Below, one piece after another: positions 39,056 to 48,967 of a stretch of 64,000 nt of DNA; positions within the stretch are counted from its first letter, which is position 1; each line of letters starts with the position of its first letter. The notes under the pieces are model-generated. The model was not told the DNA's origin, made no database searches, and saw nothing but the letters and a program-made list of their open reading frames with translations. A program made the translations under genes and the position numbers. The DNA lies in NCBI RefSeq assembly GCF_032854445.1, contig NC_088295.1, forward strand, positions 61,177,249-61,241,248, read 5' to 3'. The stretch is from Liolophura sinensis (Eukaryota; Mollusca; Polyplacophora; Chitonida; Chitonidae).

Positions 39056-39800
39056 GGACTGGGCAGGTGATTAACTTATAATGTAGCTGTCTGATGGAAC
39101 GCAATTTCCATTTGGAAACGCAGCCTTGCATGGCACGGTTGAGAGAGAAGCCTACAGCAGCGACAGCCTGCGCTCGATGTTCTCAGAGTCGCGCGCTGTC
39201 CGCTAACTTATCTGTTTTGAATGGCCTTTTCTCTAATGCCGAATACACCAGGCTAAAATCCCAAGACAAGCGCCGTTGTAATGAACGTTTGGCCGGCGAA
39301 AACAGAGAGTACTGATGTCGGGCCGTTGGCCTTCTACCTCTCAGCCCCTAAGTCTCTCTCTCTCCCTCTCTCTCTCTCTCGATCTCTTTCATTCTCCGTC
39401 TCCGCTTTGCTTCTAGTCCGCCAAAGATTAATGGCATCTATTCACAGCACGGCCACGTCCAATCAAACGCCCAAGAAATCAAAGCCGTGTGTCAACACCA
39501 TTAACGGAGATCGGCTCCGGGTTCTTTTTTCATAGAGGAGAACGAAGTATTTTAGTAGTCAATCAACAAATCTAAATAATTAGAGAGCGCACAGATCTTG
39601 GCAAGGTCACGTACGTGACAGTAATGTTTCCCGTTCAAATTAATTGCAATTAAATAACCAGTATAGAGACGCCCGTGTGAAGAGTTGGCGATATGGTCAG
39701 TCCTCGTTATAGTCAATGATCTTTGATGAATTTAATCCGCATACAGAGCTCTAATTACTCCTTTGTTTTCTCTCGACGCATTTTTTATTTCAACCATGTT
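39056..39800. promoter_or_regulatory. Candidate enhancer/conserved block with two perfect palindromes
   Basis: GTCACGTACGTGAC (39606-39619) and TTAATTGCAATTAA (39640-39653) are both perfect 14-bp palindromes, 20 bases apart. The first contains overlapping CACGT/ACGTG E-box/CRE-like cores. The second pairs two inverted TAAT homeodomain half-sites. Downstream are CTTTGATG (39721, TCF/LEF-like), TTTAATCC and CTCTAATTACTC. Upstream, 39060-39540 is GC-richer unique DNA with a CT microsatellite at 39353-39392. There is no coding frame of note. This fits a developmental enhancer, but conservation was not tested. Confidence 0.35.
39353..39395. repeat. (CT)n microsatellite
   Basis: Interrupted CT dinucleotide run; purine-only on the opposite strand. 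Confidence 0.8.
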
Positions 39801-40497
39801 TGGAGATGAGAGTCCACAACCTTGATGCCAAGCGCGCCTATAGAAGAGCGTCGTTGTGATTTTACTTTTAAAAATTCGAAGAGCTCGGGAATGCTTGGTG
39901 TATCGCACTTACTTAACGGCTTTTCTAGCGTATTGAAACAACCAGTCACCGATAAAAAAACTAGCTTGTTTTAGTTACTCCCTCGATTCACCTTCTACAA
40001 AGGCGTCCAATGATAACATTACCAAATTACATTTAATAGTTTTCTGTGTGAGGCAGCTTATTGCAGGAATCCAATCAAGAATAGAGCCGGCTGTACAATT
40101 GTCTGCCTAGCACTCTCTGCATTTGCTAGTTTTACAGAACTGTCATCGATAACACAGCCAGTGTAATTTGATTATTTCTGAACGGGAAAGGACAGATCTG
40201 TTTTATTACTTCAGCCTATCATTCGCCAGAACGGGCTAATCGAAGCCAATGTTTCCACAGCGGACGCGCCGATACAATACAGGACCAATTAGGAAGTTTC
40301 TCCCCGCAAAGCTAACATCAGGGTATCGAAATAATTGGTTAATCCTATAATATATATCTTAACAACAGAGCATGCGTTACTGTTCTACATGTGCTGTGTC
40401 TACTAACGCCAGGGATAAAAGATCGACAAAATGAGGTCTGCATGGCGACAAGACCACGACTGACAACAAAACTAGCACTTGCCCTGGATTGTTTGTG

Positions 40498-40830
40498 TTA
40501 GTAACAACCTTGAATGTTATGCAAATTGGTTTACAGAATTTAGTGTTCTGTTCTGTAGTCCTCACTTTTTGCTGATAACTGTTCTGTTCCAATCATACAC
40601 TGGTTCACTGGTTAGTTACAGCCGTGGCTATTATGCAATTGGCTTTTACGGAATTTTGTTCAAGTCTGTAGTCTTTACTTTTTGATGATTACTGTTGTGT
40701 TCCAATCATACACTGGTTCACTGGTTAGTTACAACCGTGAATATTATGCAACTAATTTTACAGAATTGAATGTTCTGTTCTGTAGTCTGCGTTTTTCCTG
40801 ATTACTGTTGGTGTTCCAATTATACGCTGG
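40498..40830. repeat. ~114-bp tandem repeat, three units
   Basis: Units start at 40498, 40612 and 40725 with TTAGT[T/A]ACA. Shared blocks are TTATGCAA, TTTACAGAATT, TTCTGTTCTGTAGTC and TCCAATCATACACTGG. Units 1 and 2 share the longest identical tract (TTCCAATCATACACTGGTTC, then ACTGG). A fourth, diverged unit lies 20 kb away at 61091-61215. Confidence 0.8.
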
Positions 40831-41321
40831 GTGTGCTACATGTAAAACTTAATGATTTCACTTTAACGTTGTACAGAAGACATTTCCTTGTCGCAACGAA
40901 TAAAATAGCTTCATTGAAGTGACAGTATCAATTTTCCCACGCGATATAAAACGCAATAAAAAAATAAATGGAAACCTAACATTTTCCTACAGAAAGAGAT
41001 CGAGGTTGCTAGAAATCAAATTTACACCATCGGATCTACAAGGGAGTAAGAAACTTGCGCCAACTTTGCCCTGCTTTATTAAACACATTCTCGTCGTAGT
41101 TTTTACCTCCTGATGAAATGTTGCTGAACCCTGCATAAAGAAGCTACTTAAGACCAACGAGAATATCGAGGTAGACCATTGCATCGATTAAAATACATCT
41201 CTGCCTTGATGGAAATCATTTAAGCCGGTACTTGTTGGACTTTCAGGTACTTTCAGTTGTAAAAAAAATTTTTTTATTTAAATCTTGTCATCGCAATCAT
41301 ATATCTTTTTATGTGATAAAA

Positions 41322-41443
41322 CTTTTATGCAATGCTCAAAAATGTTATACGACGGTGGTCAGCAATATGCTGAAAGGAAACCAGACAGAGCCCGGGAAAA
41401 AGCCATGACGATCCACAGGTTGTTGGCACATTTAGCGTACGGT
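41322..41443 (-). mobile_element. SINE fragment, strongly diverged
   Basis: ACGACGGTGGTCAGCAATAT, GGAAACCAGACAGAGCCCGG and GACGATCCACAGGTTGTTGG keep the reversed body order. Both ends are lost. Confidence 0.6.
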
Positions 41444-41539
41444 TCTGGTGTTACGTTTTACGGACGAAATGTAATTTTAGTTGTGTCTAATAATGATTTT
41501 AAACATGGCTGAATTCAGGCAACAAGAAAGCGAATCGCA

Positions 41540-42050
41540 GTATAGGACAAGTCCGTCAATGGTTGTAAATTTGGGTAGTTTTTTCCATGCATCTCAGTTA
41601 CCATGAAATGGACCCATAAATATGCACGTTTTCGCAGAGAACGGGTGTAATTATGCCACCTTTATGGATTTATGTCACCAGCAAGAGCGGACCTGCAGGG
41701 GTTTCTCCACATTGGTTTTATTTATATATTTATTTGACTGGTGTTTTACGTCGTACTCAAGAATATTTCATTTATGCGACGGTGGCCAGATTTATGATGG
41801 AAGGAAATGGGGCGGAGCGCGGGGAAATCCACAACCATCGGCAGGCTGCCGCAGACCTTCTCACGTCATTAGTTTTTTGTGTGGGCCTCCTAAATATCGG
41901 AGAGGTGAGCATTATTTCATGTATGAACCTAATTCTTACCACCTAGTTTACGGTGACCTTGGTCTGCCAAGGTTTATGAAAAAGGAAAGATGTCAGTGAG
42001 TTCATATGTGTTTGACACCAAGCTGTCTACAGCCCCTATAAGAAAGCAGA
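41540..42050 (+). repeat. Exon-like dispersed repeat R2, copy 1, split by a SINE
   Basis: TATGCCACCTTTATGGATTT on the left of the SINE, and CCTAATTCTTACCACCTAGT through a donor-like CAGTGAG on the right, match 62414-62775 in order. The right part translates as EPNSYHLVYGDLGLPRF in both copies with few changes (DPNSYHLVSGNLELPRF in the other), followed by a GTGAG splice-donor-like sequence. This suggests an exon captured or duplicated within a repeat. I do not recognise the protein. The SINE at 41717-41865 disrupts this copy. Confidence 0.5.
41717..41865 (-). mobile_element. SINE 3' two-thirds, inserted into repeat R2
   Basis: It starts TTTTATTTATATATTTATTT then GACTGGTGTTTTACGTCGTA, and runs to GGCAGGCTGCCGCAGACCTT. 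The host repeat resumes on both sides, so this insertion is younger than R2. Confidence 0.8.
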
Positions 42051-43443
42051 ATCGTCGAGAGCTGACTGCCAAGTCTCCAGGAATCATATTACAAAGTGAA
42101 ATTTCCTGGTGAACGACTTAAATGTGCCTTGACAGATCTGTCTGTACGACTTTACAACATGTTTTGAATGGGTAATCAGGAAAAAGCAAACAATAATTGA
42201 CAGACAATGGCTACTGCCACTTCGGCAACATTGCAGCTGTATAGTGCCATGCGAATTATTACGAAAATAATTGCAGCCCTTAAAAGTTTCAAGGAGCAAT
42301 GCTCTAAAAATACGGGGAGTTACAATTACGCGCAAATGACAAAGGTGCGAAACAACAAAAGATGCGTGTATAAACCTTCACCAACACTTTTTATTTTAAC
42401 AAAAGCAGAAGAATGCAATTTAATGTTAAAATAAAATTCTTTCGACTCAGACCTGAGGAAAGTAGTGCAAATTACACACTGTTCGTATATCTTATATAGA
42501 TGAAGGAGAGGAAAGGTACATGTTTAGAAAGCGAGGTTTCCAATTCCATCCAGGTGTCCACGCCATATTTTTCATATTTCAAATCCAGTTCTGGTCCGTC
42601 CGTTAGATTGGCGGGAATAACGACCACACGTACATGCCTCCTCCCTCACCCGATGAGTTCGTCCGAAGTAATTGTAACGCACCCTATGCGACCCTGTCTC
42701 CAAGAAGAGATAATTATCCTGGAATTAGGTATTGTATGGGAATGAGTGTGTTTTGGGAGGGCGAACGAATCCAAAGTCAAAGCTATTACATCATACCGCT
42801 ATCGCATACTGGAGGATGAGATTTCACGAATTATTAGCCCGAGAGAAGTAGCAATTACAAACACAAACACTTCCCAAATGGTAGACTGAATTTAATAATG
42901 GGTATGACTGCCGTCGGCACCAGACAAGCGAAGCAACATGTACAACCATTCAGTATAACAAGCAATCAATATAAACATGCAAGGTCATTGAAACATGCAA
43001 GATTATCGTAACATATACCTAAAATGAGCAAACAGAATACAATTATAAAGAATAATTACATATGCCGGAAAAATATATACAGTACAAGTTCGGCCACATT
43101 ATTTACGCATTGAGACAAAAATACAATAAACAATGCGATAAATTAATCAAATGCGATAAACTATACCTAAACACTAAAGAAGAACACAATTTAGCACCAA
43201 AAGAAAAGTCCACCCGCCCAGCCAAACCAACTACCCAAATCCTCTAGTATATCTAGTATAAGAGAGGGAGAGAGGCAGGGAAGCAGGGAGGCAGGGAGGG
43301 AGAGCAGGAAGCACCAGTTAAGTAGTAACGCCGAAAGTCTAGGGCCAGTGGAAAACATTCAAATCAGACAACACCAGAGCTTATATAAGGGCACTGACCA
43401 GAGAGAGATCACCCAGAGCTGGCAATTCCTGATATCCCATCCC
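42051..43443. other. Unannotated stretch
   Basis: No gene was recognised. A purine-rich AGGGAGGCAGGG tract lies at 43262-43312. Confidence 0.5.
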
Positions 43444-43903
43444 TATGGAAGACGGATGCATCCACTCGCTTTGTCTTGTCGCGTGTTTTAATAACTCGCG
43501 GTTCGAGAACTCGAAAACACCACAACTGCTAAAACCGCGTCGAGATTATAACTTTTTGTTTTTTTCTCTTGTCTCTTATTCTCGCCATGTCAAAAACCCG
43601 CTGGTCGAGAACTCGAGATAGAAGGCGACAAAGACCGTCAGTTTTGCCGCGAGTTCTCGAGTCTCGCGAGTGGCAAAGCACGGTTCCACAACAAATTTAC
43701 TACTGGTACTATTTTATTCTCTAGTTATTCTTGCGCGGTTTGTCAATAACCGCGCGAGACTAGTAATAACATCTATTCGACTAACATGTCCCGATATAAA
43801 ACTCGCGAGTCGAGAACACCAGAGTCGAGATCAATACAAACCGCGCGAGTTTTTAGTTATTATCGCGTGGTTATTGACAATCCGCGCGATATTAACAATA
43901 ATG
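43444..43903 (+). repeat. CGCG-rich dyad repeat, copy A
   Basis: It starts at TATGGAAGACGG and matches the reverse complement of copy B (57160-57637). Shared blocks include CACTCGCTTTGTCTTGTCGC, TGTTTTAATAAC, CTCTTGTCTCTTATTCTCG, ATGTCAAAAACCCGC and GCGAGTGGCAAAGCACGGTT. The sequence is packed with self-complementary motifs such as CTCGCGAG, TTCTCGAGAA-like and CCGCGCGAG...AATAAC. It is extremely CpG-rich against an AT-rich background. No protein frame supports autonomy, and the class is unknown to me. Confidence 0.65.
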
Positions 43904-43943
43904 TTGTCCGGTTTCCTTCTGTTTTTTTGTGTGTGTATGAGTT

Positions 43944-43997
43944 GGGGTGGGGCTGGGGGTAGAGGCGGCGGTGTGGGGTGTGTGAGGGGGTATGGGT
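43944..43997 (+). other. G-run block with G-quadruplex potential
   Basis: Runs of four or five G (GGGGTGGGGCTGGGGG, then GGGG and GGGGG) lie within about 45 bases, directly after CGCG repeat copy A and a short GT run. On the plus strand this can form a G4 with one long loop. Confidence 0.5.
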
Positions 43998-44183
43998 CAT
44001 GAATCATCGGATGTAGATCAACATTACACGATATTTGCCAGATCACATACCGGATTACTCAGGTACGTGTATCTAAATGCATTTTTCTGCATTTTAAGAA
44101 GGACATCTGCGTTGCTACTAGTTGAGCCATACATATATATCATAACCAGCAGAATGTGTGTAAAACGGGCAACATAAATAGCA

Positions 44184-44618
44184 TTATTTACGTGGTACCG
44201 GCATATCTCCCTTAAACGGTCCGCGAAGATTTATTAAATCAACTCCGATTTCCTTAACCCTTAAAACTGACCAGTATCCTTCTAATAAAATATTATCCGT
44301 AGACTGTGTTCCCTCTGAAGGGTAAACCCATACCCAAGGAACATGTCCACTATATTCAGCTTGCAGCATATCCCCAGAAATAACCACATTATTACACTCA
44401 TAAGGAGAAATGGCATATTTATAAATATAGATCAAATAAACATGTGGCATTATTACCTTTAAAAATTTACATGTATACAAAATGTTAAATCCTATTTCAC
44501 TTCTTCGGTCATTTATGACAAAATGGTGCCGTGAAATTGATCCTAAAGCGACAGCAGGTAATTGCCCGCTGAATACTTTACTTTCAGTTAGAGAACAAAA
44601 CAGTGTTTTACGCAGCAC
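44184..44618 (-). other. Open frame of 144 codons, unrecognised
   Basis: The minus frame ends ...LRGPFKGDMPVPRK and includes SGHVPWVWVYPSEGTQS and NILLEGYWSVLRVKEIGVDL, which read like protein, while its first half is less convincing. No family, catalytic motif or signal peptide is recognised. A SINE lies immediately upstream (44600). It may be an exon or gene fragment; function unknown. Confidence 0.3.
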
Positions 44619-44812
44619 TCAATAATACTTCATTTATACTTCGGCGGCCAGCATTATGGTAGGAGAAAAGAAAAAGACCCCGGGGAAAACCCACAACCAT
44701 CCGCAAGTTGTTGCAATATCTTTCCACGTACGACCGGAGAGGAAGTCAGCATGAGTTTGTCGTCAACTCACCGCGGTCGCATTGGTGAGAGGCTCCTGTT
44801 TCATTGCGCCGC
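44600..44812 (-). mobile_element. SINE, minus strand
   Basis: CAGTGTTTTACGCAGCACTC, CGGCGGCCAGCATTATGG, ACCCACAACCATCCGCAAGT, GACCGGAGAGGAAGTCAGCA and GGTCGCATTGGTGAGAGGCT are in order. Only the outer head is missing. It ends at ATTGCGCCGC. Confidence 0.85.
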
Positions 44813-44819
44813 TTTGTGA

Positions 44820-45000
44820 AATAATGTCTCGTTCTCTGTCTAACTCTATCCAGTGATGAATACACGATGGAGCTAGAAACCTTGCATGCATCCTGACTTA
44901 AAGCCAGAAAAACTTAGAGTTGTATATGAACACCCGACTTGGTCAAGCATCTGAAATTCGCAGAGAGCCAGCACTTTAACTATTTGAGCCATCTGGCCCC
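44820..45000 (-). mobile_element. Possible second SINE type
   Basis: On the minus strand it opens GGGGCCAGATGGCTCAAATA followed by GTTAAAGTGCTGGC, an A-box-like head. About 40 bases later comes a weak B-box-like GGGTGTTCATATAC, and the body runs to about 44820. It has no match elsewhere in the window. Confidence 0.35.
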
Positions 45001-45087
45001 ATGTTTTTTTTTTTTTTAATTCTGTTCACTATTTTTACTTCATGGATATCAAAACTTATATTAGATAAACTCGTTTTTATTGTTCAG

Positions 45088-45199
45088 GTTGGGCCAGCAG
45101 AAGTTCTAAACTTGACGGACGAGGATTTTTCTCGGTTGGGTGTTCGCACTATCGGCAAGAGGGCCAAACTCCGCAACCGAGCAAATTTATATGTGTATG
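45088..45199 (+). pseudogene. Pseudogene piece 1: SAM-like segment
   Basis: It follows a TTATTGTTCAG acceptor and translates as VGPAEVLNLTDEDFSRLGVR followed by TIGKRAKLRNRA. The spacing of LTDEDFSRLGV and IGKRAKLR matches the second half of a sterile alpha motif, a protein-binding helical domain. The donor is probably GTATGT at 45200. The first half of the domain would be on an upstream exon, which I did not find. Confidence 0.6.
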
Positions 45200-45486
45200 G
45201 TATGTATTGCGGAGATTTATGTTAACCGTATCCTAATACCTGCATGTTAACTGCCCATTACTTGGACTTACCCTGTATTCACAATGTATGTACTGCGTGG
45301 CTGAATATATACGTGTTACATGATCACAGTTTTATCATTAGCCTAAATGTATCCAGTGAATACCAGGTTGCTTTTGCTACTGTGATATGTCTAGAAACAA
45401 ATTTTGATGTAAGTGAGAACAAATAAACCTACATCAGCTTGCCTTTCCCCTCCCACCCCCCACCCCACCCCCATTCTGTTTTTCAG

Positions 45487-46047
45487 CCGCTGCATTCGAT
45501 TCTCCGGTGGTAAGACGGTTGAGAGATTTTCAAACAGCAAGAACGTTTCCAACCTAGCACAAACCATCAAGATAACAGTTGCATGGCTAAGCAAAACTTC
45601 TTCTGGATTCGTGCGAGTGACCCATGCCAAAGGTGGCGGTACTTACAGTTTGGACTTACCGAAAGACATGGCCATGGAAGATCTTACCAAGAGAATAGTT
45701 GATGTTTTTCTCCTTGGGGAGAGGAGAGGTCTCATATGGCTTACATTAAGAAAGAAGATGTCATATATTATTTGGCAACCTTCTGAGAGCAAAAATTGCC
45801 AGAGGTCTTGAAAATGGTAATCTTTTCACAGTGGAAGGTTATTGTCGTCAGGCGGCCGTCAATCCAGTGAGAATTTATCTTCATACCGAACCAAAACCAG
45901 AAATAAATACGCCTTCATCTGAGGAACAGCCTACACCTTGCCCGATATACCTATCGTCCAACCTTCTACATCTGTGAGTGATGGTGACCGGGAGAGGACA
46001 ACTGATTTCCGCAACACATCTAAGCTTCGTCTAAGGAGACTTGCCCA
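45487..46047 (+). pseudogene. Pseudogene piece 2: frame-broken middle exon
   Basis: The acceptor is a C/T-rich tract ending CTGTTTTTCAG at 45486. Protein-like sequence is continuous but changes frame three times. Frame 1 runs to about 45700 (ITVAWLSKTSSGFVRVTHAK, DMAMEDLTKRIVDVF). Frame 2 runs to about 45783 (MAYIKKEDVIYYLATF). Frame 3 runs to about 45940 (KIARGLENGNLFTVEGYCRQ, EPKPEINTPSSEEQPTP). Then another frame runs to a GTGAGC donor at 46048 (FRNTSKLRLRRLA). The region corresponds to the divergent linker before the HECT domain in this family; no catalytic residues are expected here. Confidence 0.7.
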
Positions 46048-46144
46048 GTGAGCACTATGTTACTTATAGTATAATGTGTCAAATCTTACTCTATGCAAGG
46101 GATCATTAACACGATTAACTAAAGATTAAAACGAAGCTCCTGAT

Positions 46145-46337
46145 ACATTCATTTGGCTGGTGTTACCGTGCTCAAGTATACTTTACTTAAAGGCCTACAG
46201 TGGCGGCCAACAATAGAGTGGAAGGAAACCGGGCTCGGATAAATCCACGACTCTTCGAGCTCACAGCGACTGGACTGATGTGATATTCGTCATTTACTAG
46301 TCTGTGCTTGCGCGCTAACCACTCGGCCACACAGGTC
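46145..46337 (-). mobile_element. SINE, minus strand, internally deleted, in pseudogene intron
   Basis: CATTTGGCTGGTGTTACCGT, GGCGGCCAACAATAGAGTGG and GAGCTCACAGCGACTGGACT are followed by the head remnant GCGCGCTAACCACTCGGCCA, which precedes CACAGG. The tRNA-like head is kept, while the central CTCTCCGGCC part is deleted. Confidence 0.75.
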
Positions 46338-46540
46338 TTAGGAAGATGTCTTATTAATAAGAGGATCTCCGATTAATAATCAAAAGTGCTGTCGCCGAAG
46401 GCAGACACATTTTGATTTCAATCATTTAAATTTTTTTTAATGCCTTTCACTGAGTTTGTCAGTTACTAGTCAAACGTCGGCTGTTTAATTCGGGCTGTTC
46501 AATTTTCACCATCTGTAAAATAAACCGCTTTACTGTACAC

Positions 46541-46598
46541 GTAAGTGAAGAATTCTAGAGTACGGCGCCAAACACAAATCAAAATAAACAATAATAAG
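46541..46598 (+). mobile_element. SINE 3' end fragment
   Basis: GTAAGTGAAGAATTCTAGAG, TACGGCGCCAAACACAAATC, then AAAATAAACAATAA: only the last 55 bases and tail are present. Confidence 0.6.
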
Positions 46599-47307
46599 TG
46601 TTATACTGTGTAGGACCAAGTATTATTGTCCACCTAACATACAGGAAAAAATAGCCTATTTCAAAGATGTACTTTTAAAGATTTCCTTTTTCTGTATTAA
46701 AGGTTCAGTTTGATATTGGTAGAATTAAAAGTATGACTTCTGTTTAAAGAAGGGAAGAAACTTCGCCACCCGCCGCAACTAATGCGAACAGGAAAAGAAC
46801 CTATTTTTCAGATGTGACTTTCCACATAGTACTCTCCGGATGGTGCTTCCTATCTAGACCTTATATGCTCCAGTTCCAAAACTTCTCAATTTTGACAGTG
46901 CAAATCATCCATAGTTGGAAAGCAGTGAACCAAAAGGTCCTGTATATGACGTGCACACATTTCGCTGTGTAGCATTTATTACATGCTGTGATTTAGGTAA
47001 CGATTTCAATCAACGTCACTAGCCATCATTGCAAAAAGTAGTTTGCCATGGTTATTCTATCAAATACTTTCCCTCCACTTAAATTTTTACTATGAGTATA
47101 ATTCTATTTTAAGTAAATATGTACAGAGCGCCCAGGATGTCTTTAACTCTATTTCGTAAATGTGTCTAATTCCCCTTAAACCCTGGTCTATGAGCTGTAT
47201 TCACCCAGAAGGTCCATTTTGGGCGCCGACTGGTATACGACGCATAAACTTAGAGATTATTTGTTCAGCATTAAATTGGTGTTGTGGTAGGAAACCTCAC
47301 GCTACGG

Positions 47308-47405
47308 TACCTATTTATTTATTTACTTTGTTTTATTAGGTACTTAACTCCGTCCTCAGGAATTTTTCATTTATGTGACATCAGTCAGGGTTACGGGTGG
47401 GATGG
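47308..47405 (-). mobile_element. SINE 3' fragment, diverged
   Basis: CTATTTATTTATTTACTTTG, TACTTAACTCCGTCCTCAGG, AATTTTTCATTTATGTGAC and GTTACGGGTGGGATGG follow the reversed SINE start with many changes. Confidence 0.55.
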
Positions 47406-47627
47406 TTTCATCACACCAAATGGCCATTTTTATTACATTACAGGGAAAATGTATTGCGTTGCACGGTGAGTGTTACGTTACTGCTGTATTATTCCATATG
47501 TGGTGTTGCACAGCTCCTGTCTGTTTCAGTCCGAACACATATGGTACCAATGAAAACCAAAGTGTTTGCACGCATGGATTCAAACACAAATATTGACTTT
47601 CTGGGCATGTAAAATTCATATTTACAG

Positions 47628-48006
47628 TACTCCACAGGCCGGGTGAACACACCGAAGGAGATGACATTACATTCTCTGGAGGAAGACATGCTGAACCCTT
47701 CCAAGGTATTTTTCAGTATCCAGTATTCAGGTTTCATCACTTATGATACCATGTTTAATTGATACAGCGAAATATATCACGTTCACCAACATGTACATTA
47801 ACTGCCAAACCATATAAGTTCTCGTATATTCTATTGTTTTTAGGTTTCCTGTCTGTAACAACGTCTCTGAGTGGGGATGAAGCCATAAATGTGTCGCGTG
47901 AAAACATACTTGAGGACATATTTAGGTTGTACGCCAATACTTCCCTACTTCTAAAAAACTTAAGAGTTCAGTTTAAGGGAGAGAGTGGGGATGATTTGGG
48001 AGGCTT
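47628..48006 (+). pseudogene. Pseudogene pieces 3 and 4: start of HECT N-lobe
   Basis: Piece 3 (47628-47705) lies between TTTACAG and GTATTT. Piece 4 (47844-48006) lies between TTGTTTTTAG and GTAAAT. They join in phase to give ITFSGGRHAEPFQGFLSVTT and then VSRENILEDIFRLYANTSLL and VQFKGESGDDLGG. The R-x-x-I-L-E-D and F-x-G-E-x-G-x-D-x-G-G patterns are the usual opening of HECT domains. The intron between them is 138 bp. The next ~80 residues expected in the N-lobe are absent from the following 960 bp. Confidence 0.7.
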
Positions 48007-48177
48007 GTAAATTTTATGTAAATTCATGTATGTTTTATTACATTAAATATTAAAACTGTTTTAATGTAAGAGTGGGATGTTGATCACACGGTTACAATGA
48101 GTCCTGGAGTTCAAACAAACGAGGTACCAATTTAGGCAACCATTTGAAATACTCAGAAATTGATTTTCTCAAAGTGT

Positions 48178-48412
48178 GACAGTGTGATAGCTGACAAATG
48201 ATCACACGTAAATGGTGAAATACAGCCTCTTTCCAATTAATATCATTTAGGGTTTATTTTAGCTGTTCATGTAAATGCTTAAGTATTACCAAAGTACATA
48301 ACCCCTTGCACCATGGCTTAAACAGCATTAGGTAAAAAAATGCAGTAATGTTAATTGCATTTCATTGGACATCACTTGCCTAGAATTACTCAAAATGCTG
48401 TGTTGTCATCAC
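48178..48412 (+). repeat. Dispersed repeat R1, copy 3
   Basis: GACAGTGTGATAGCTGACAA, ATGATCACACG, GGTGAAATACAGCC, GGGTTTATTTTAGCTGTTCA, ATGTAAATGC, AATGCAGTAATGTTAATTGC and AATTACTCAAAATGCTGTGT match copies at 28078 and 48690. It is located in the last intron of the HECT pseudogene. A ~50-bp inverted scrap of the same family follows at 48468-48520. Confidence 0.75.
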
Positions 48413-48689
48413 ATTTAACATACAATCACATTAAAACAATGCAAATGTCCCCAACTGAGGTAAATGTGACATCTGTGACCATTTTGGCAACTTTCACACT
48501 GGCGTTGCTGATCTGATTTTAGTCTCTATGCTGGAAGTGCTTTATTACCTATACATTTCATTTTTACTCATATATATCCAAATATTTAGCCACCTAATTG
48601 ATTTGAAAGTGACATGGGCTCTTGGTGTGCTTTCGAATATAAGACATAAAGCACAGAGGGTAAAATCAGAGCATCGACGACAGCGAGAT

Positions 48690-48907
48690 ACATGTAGTTC
48701 ACCAATGTTCACCTTTAAAAGCGGTGAAATACAGTCTCGTCTGTTTACCTCTGTTAGGGTTTCATTGTGACTGTTTATGTAAATGCATAAATAGTGACAA
48801 CTTATACACCCCCTAGTACTATGGCATAAGCACAATTAGGTTTAAAAAATGTAGCGATGTTAACTGAAATTTTCAAACGCCACTGGTCTAAAATTACTCA
48901 AAAGACC
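48690..48907 (+). repeat. Dispersed repeat R1, copy 4
   Basis: GCGGTGAAATACAGTCTC, TGTTAGGGTTTCATTGTGAC, TTTATGTAAATGC, ATGTAGCGATGTTAACTG and AAATTACTCAAAA match copy 3 lying 510 bp upstream in the same orientation. Divergence is larger than expected for a recent local duplication, so two independent insertions are likely. Confidence 0.7.
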
Positions 48908-48967
48908 TTTCTTTCACTCTGACCTCTCTTGTTTGAATTATGTGCATAATGCTTTTTTTCTGCTCAG

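Noticed and set aside
44600-44812. Functional tRNA near the SINE head
   Set aside because: No cloverleaf can be drawn; only SINE-derived pol III box remnants are present.
45413-45486. Coding sequence upstream of 45487 in the same frame
   Set aside because: This is the C/T-rich intron tract before the acceptor; the proline-rich translation is an artefact.
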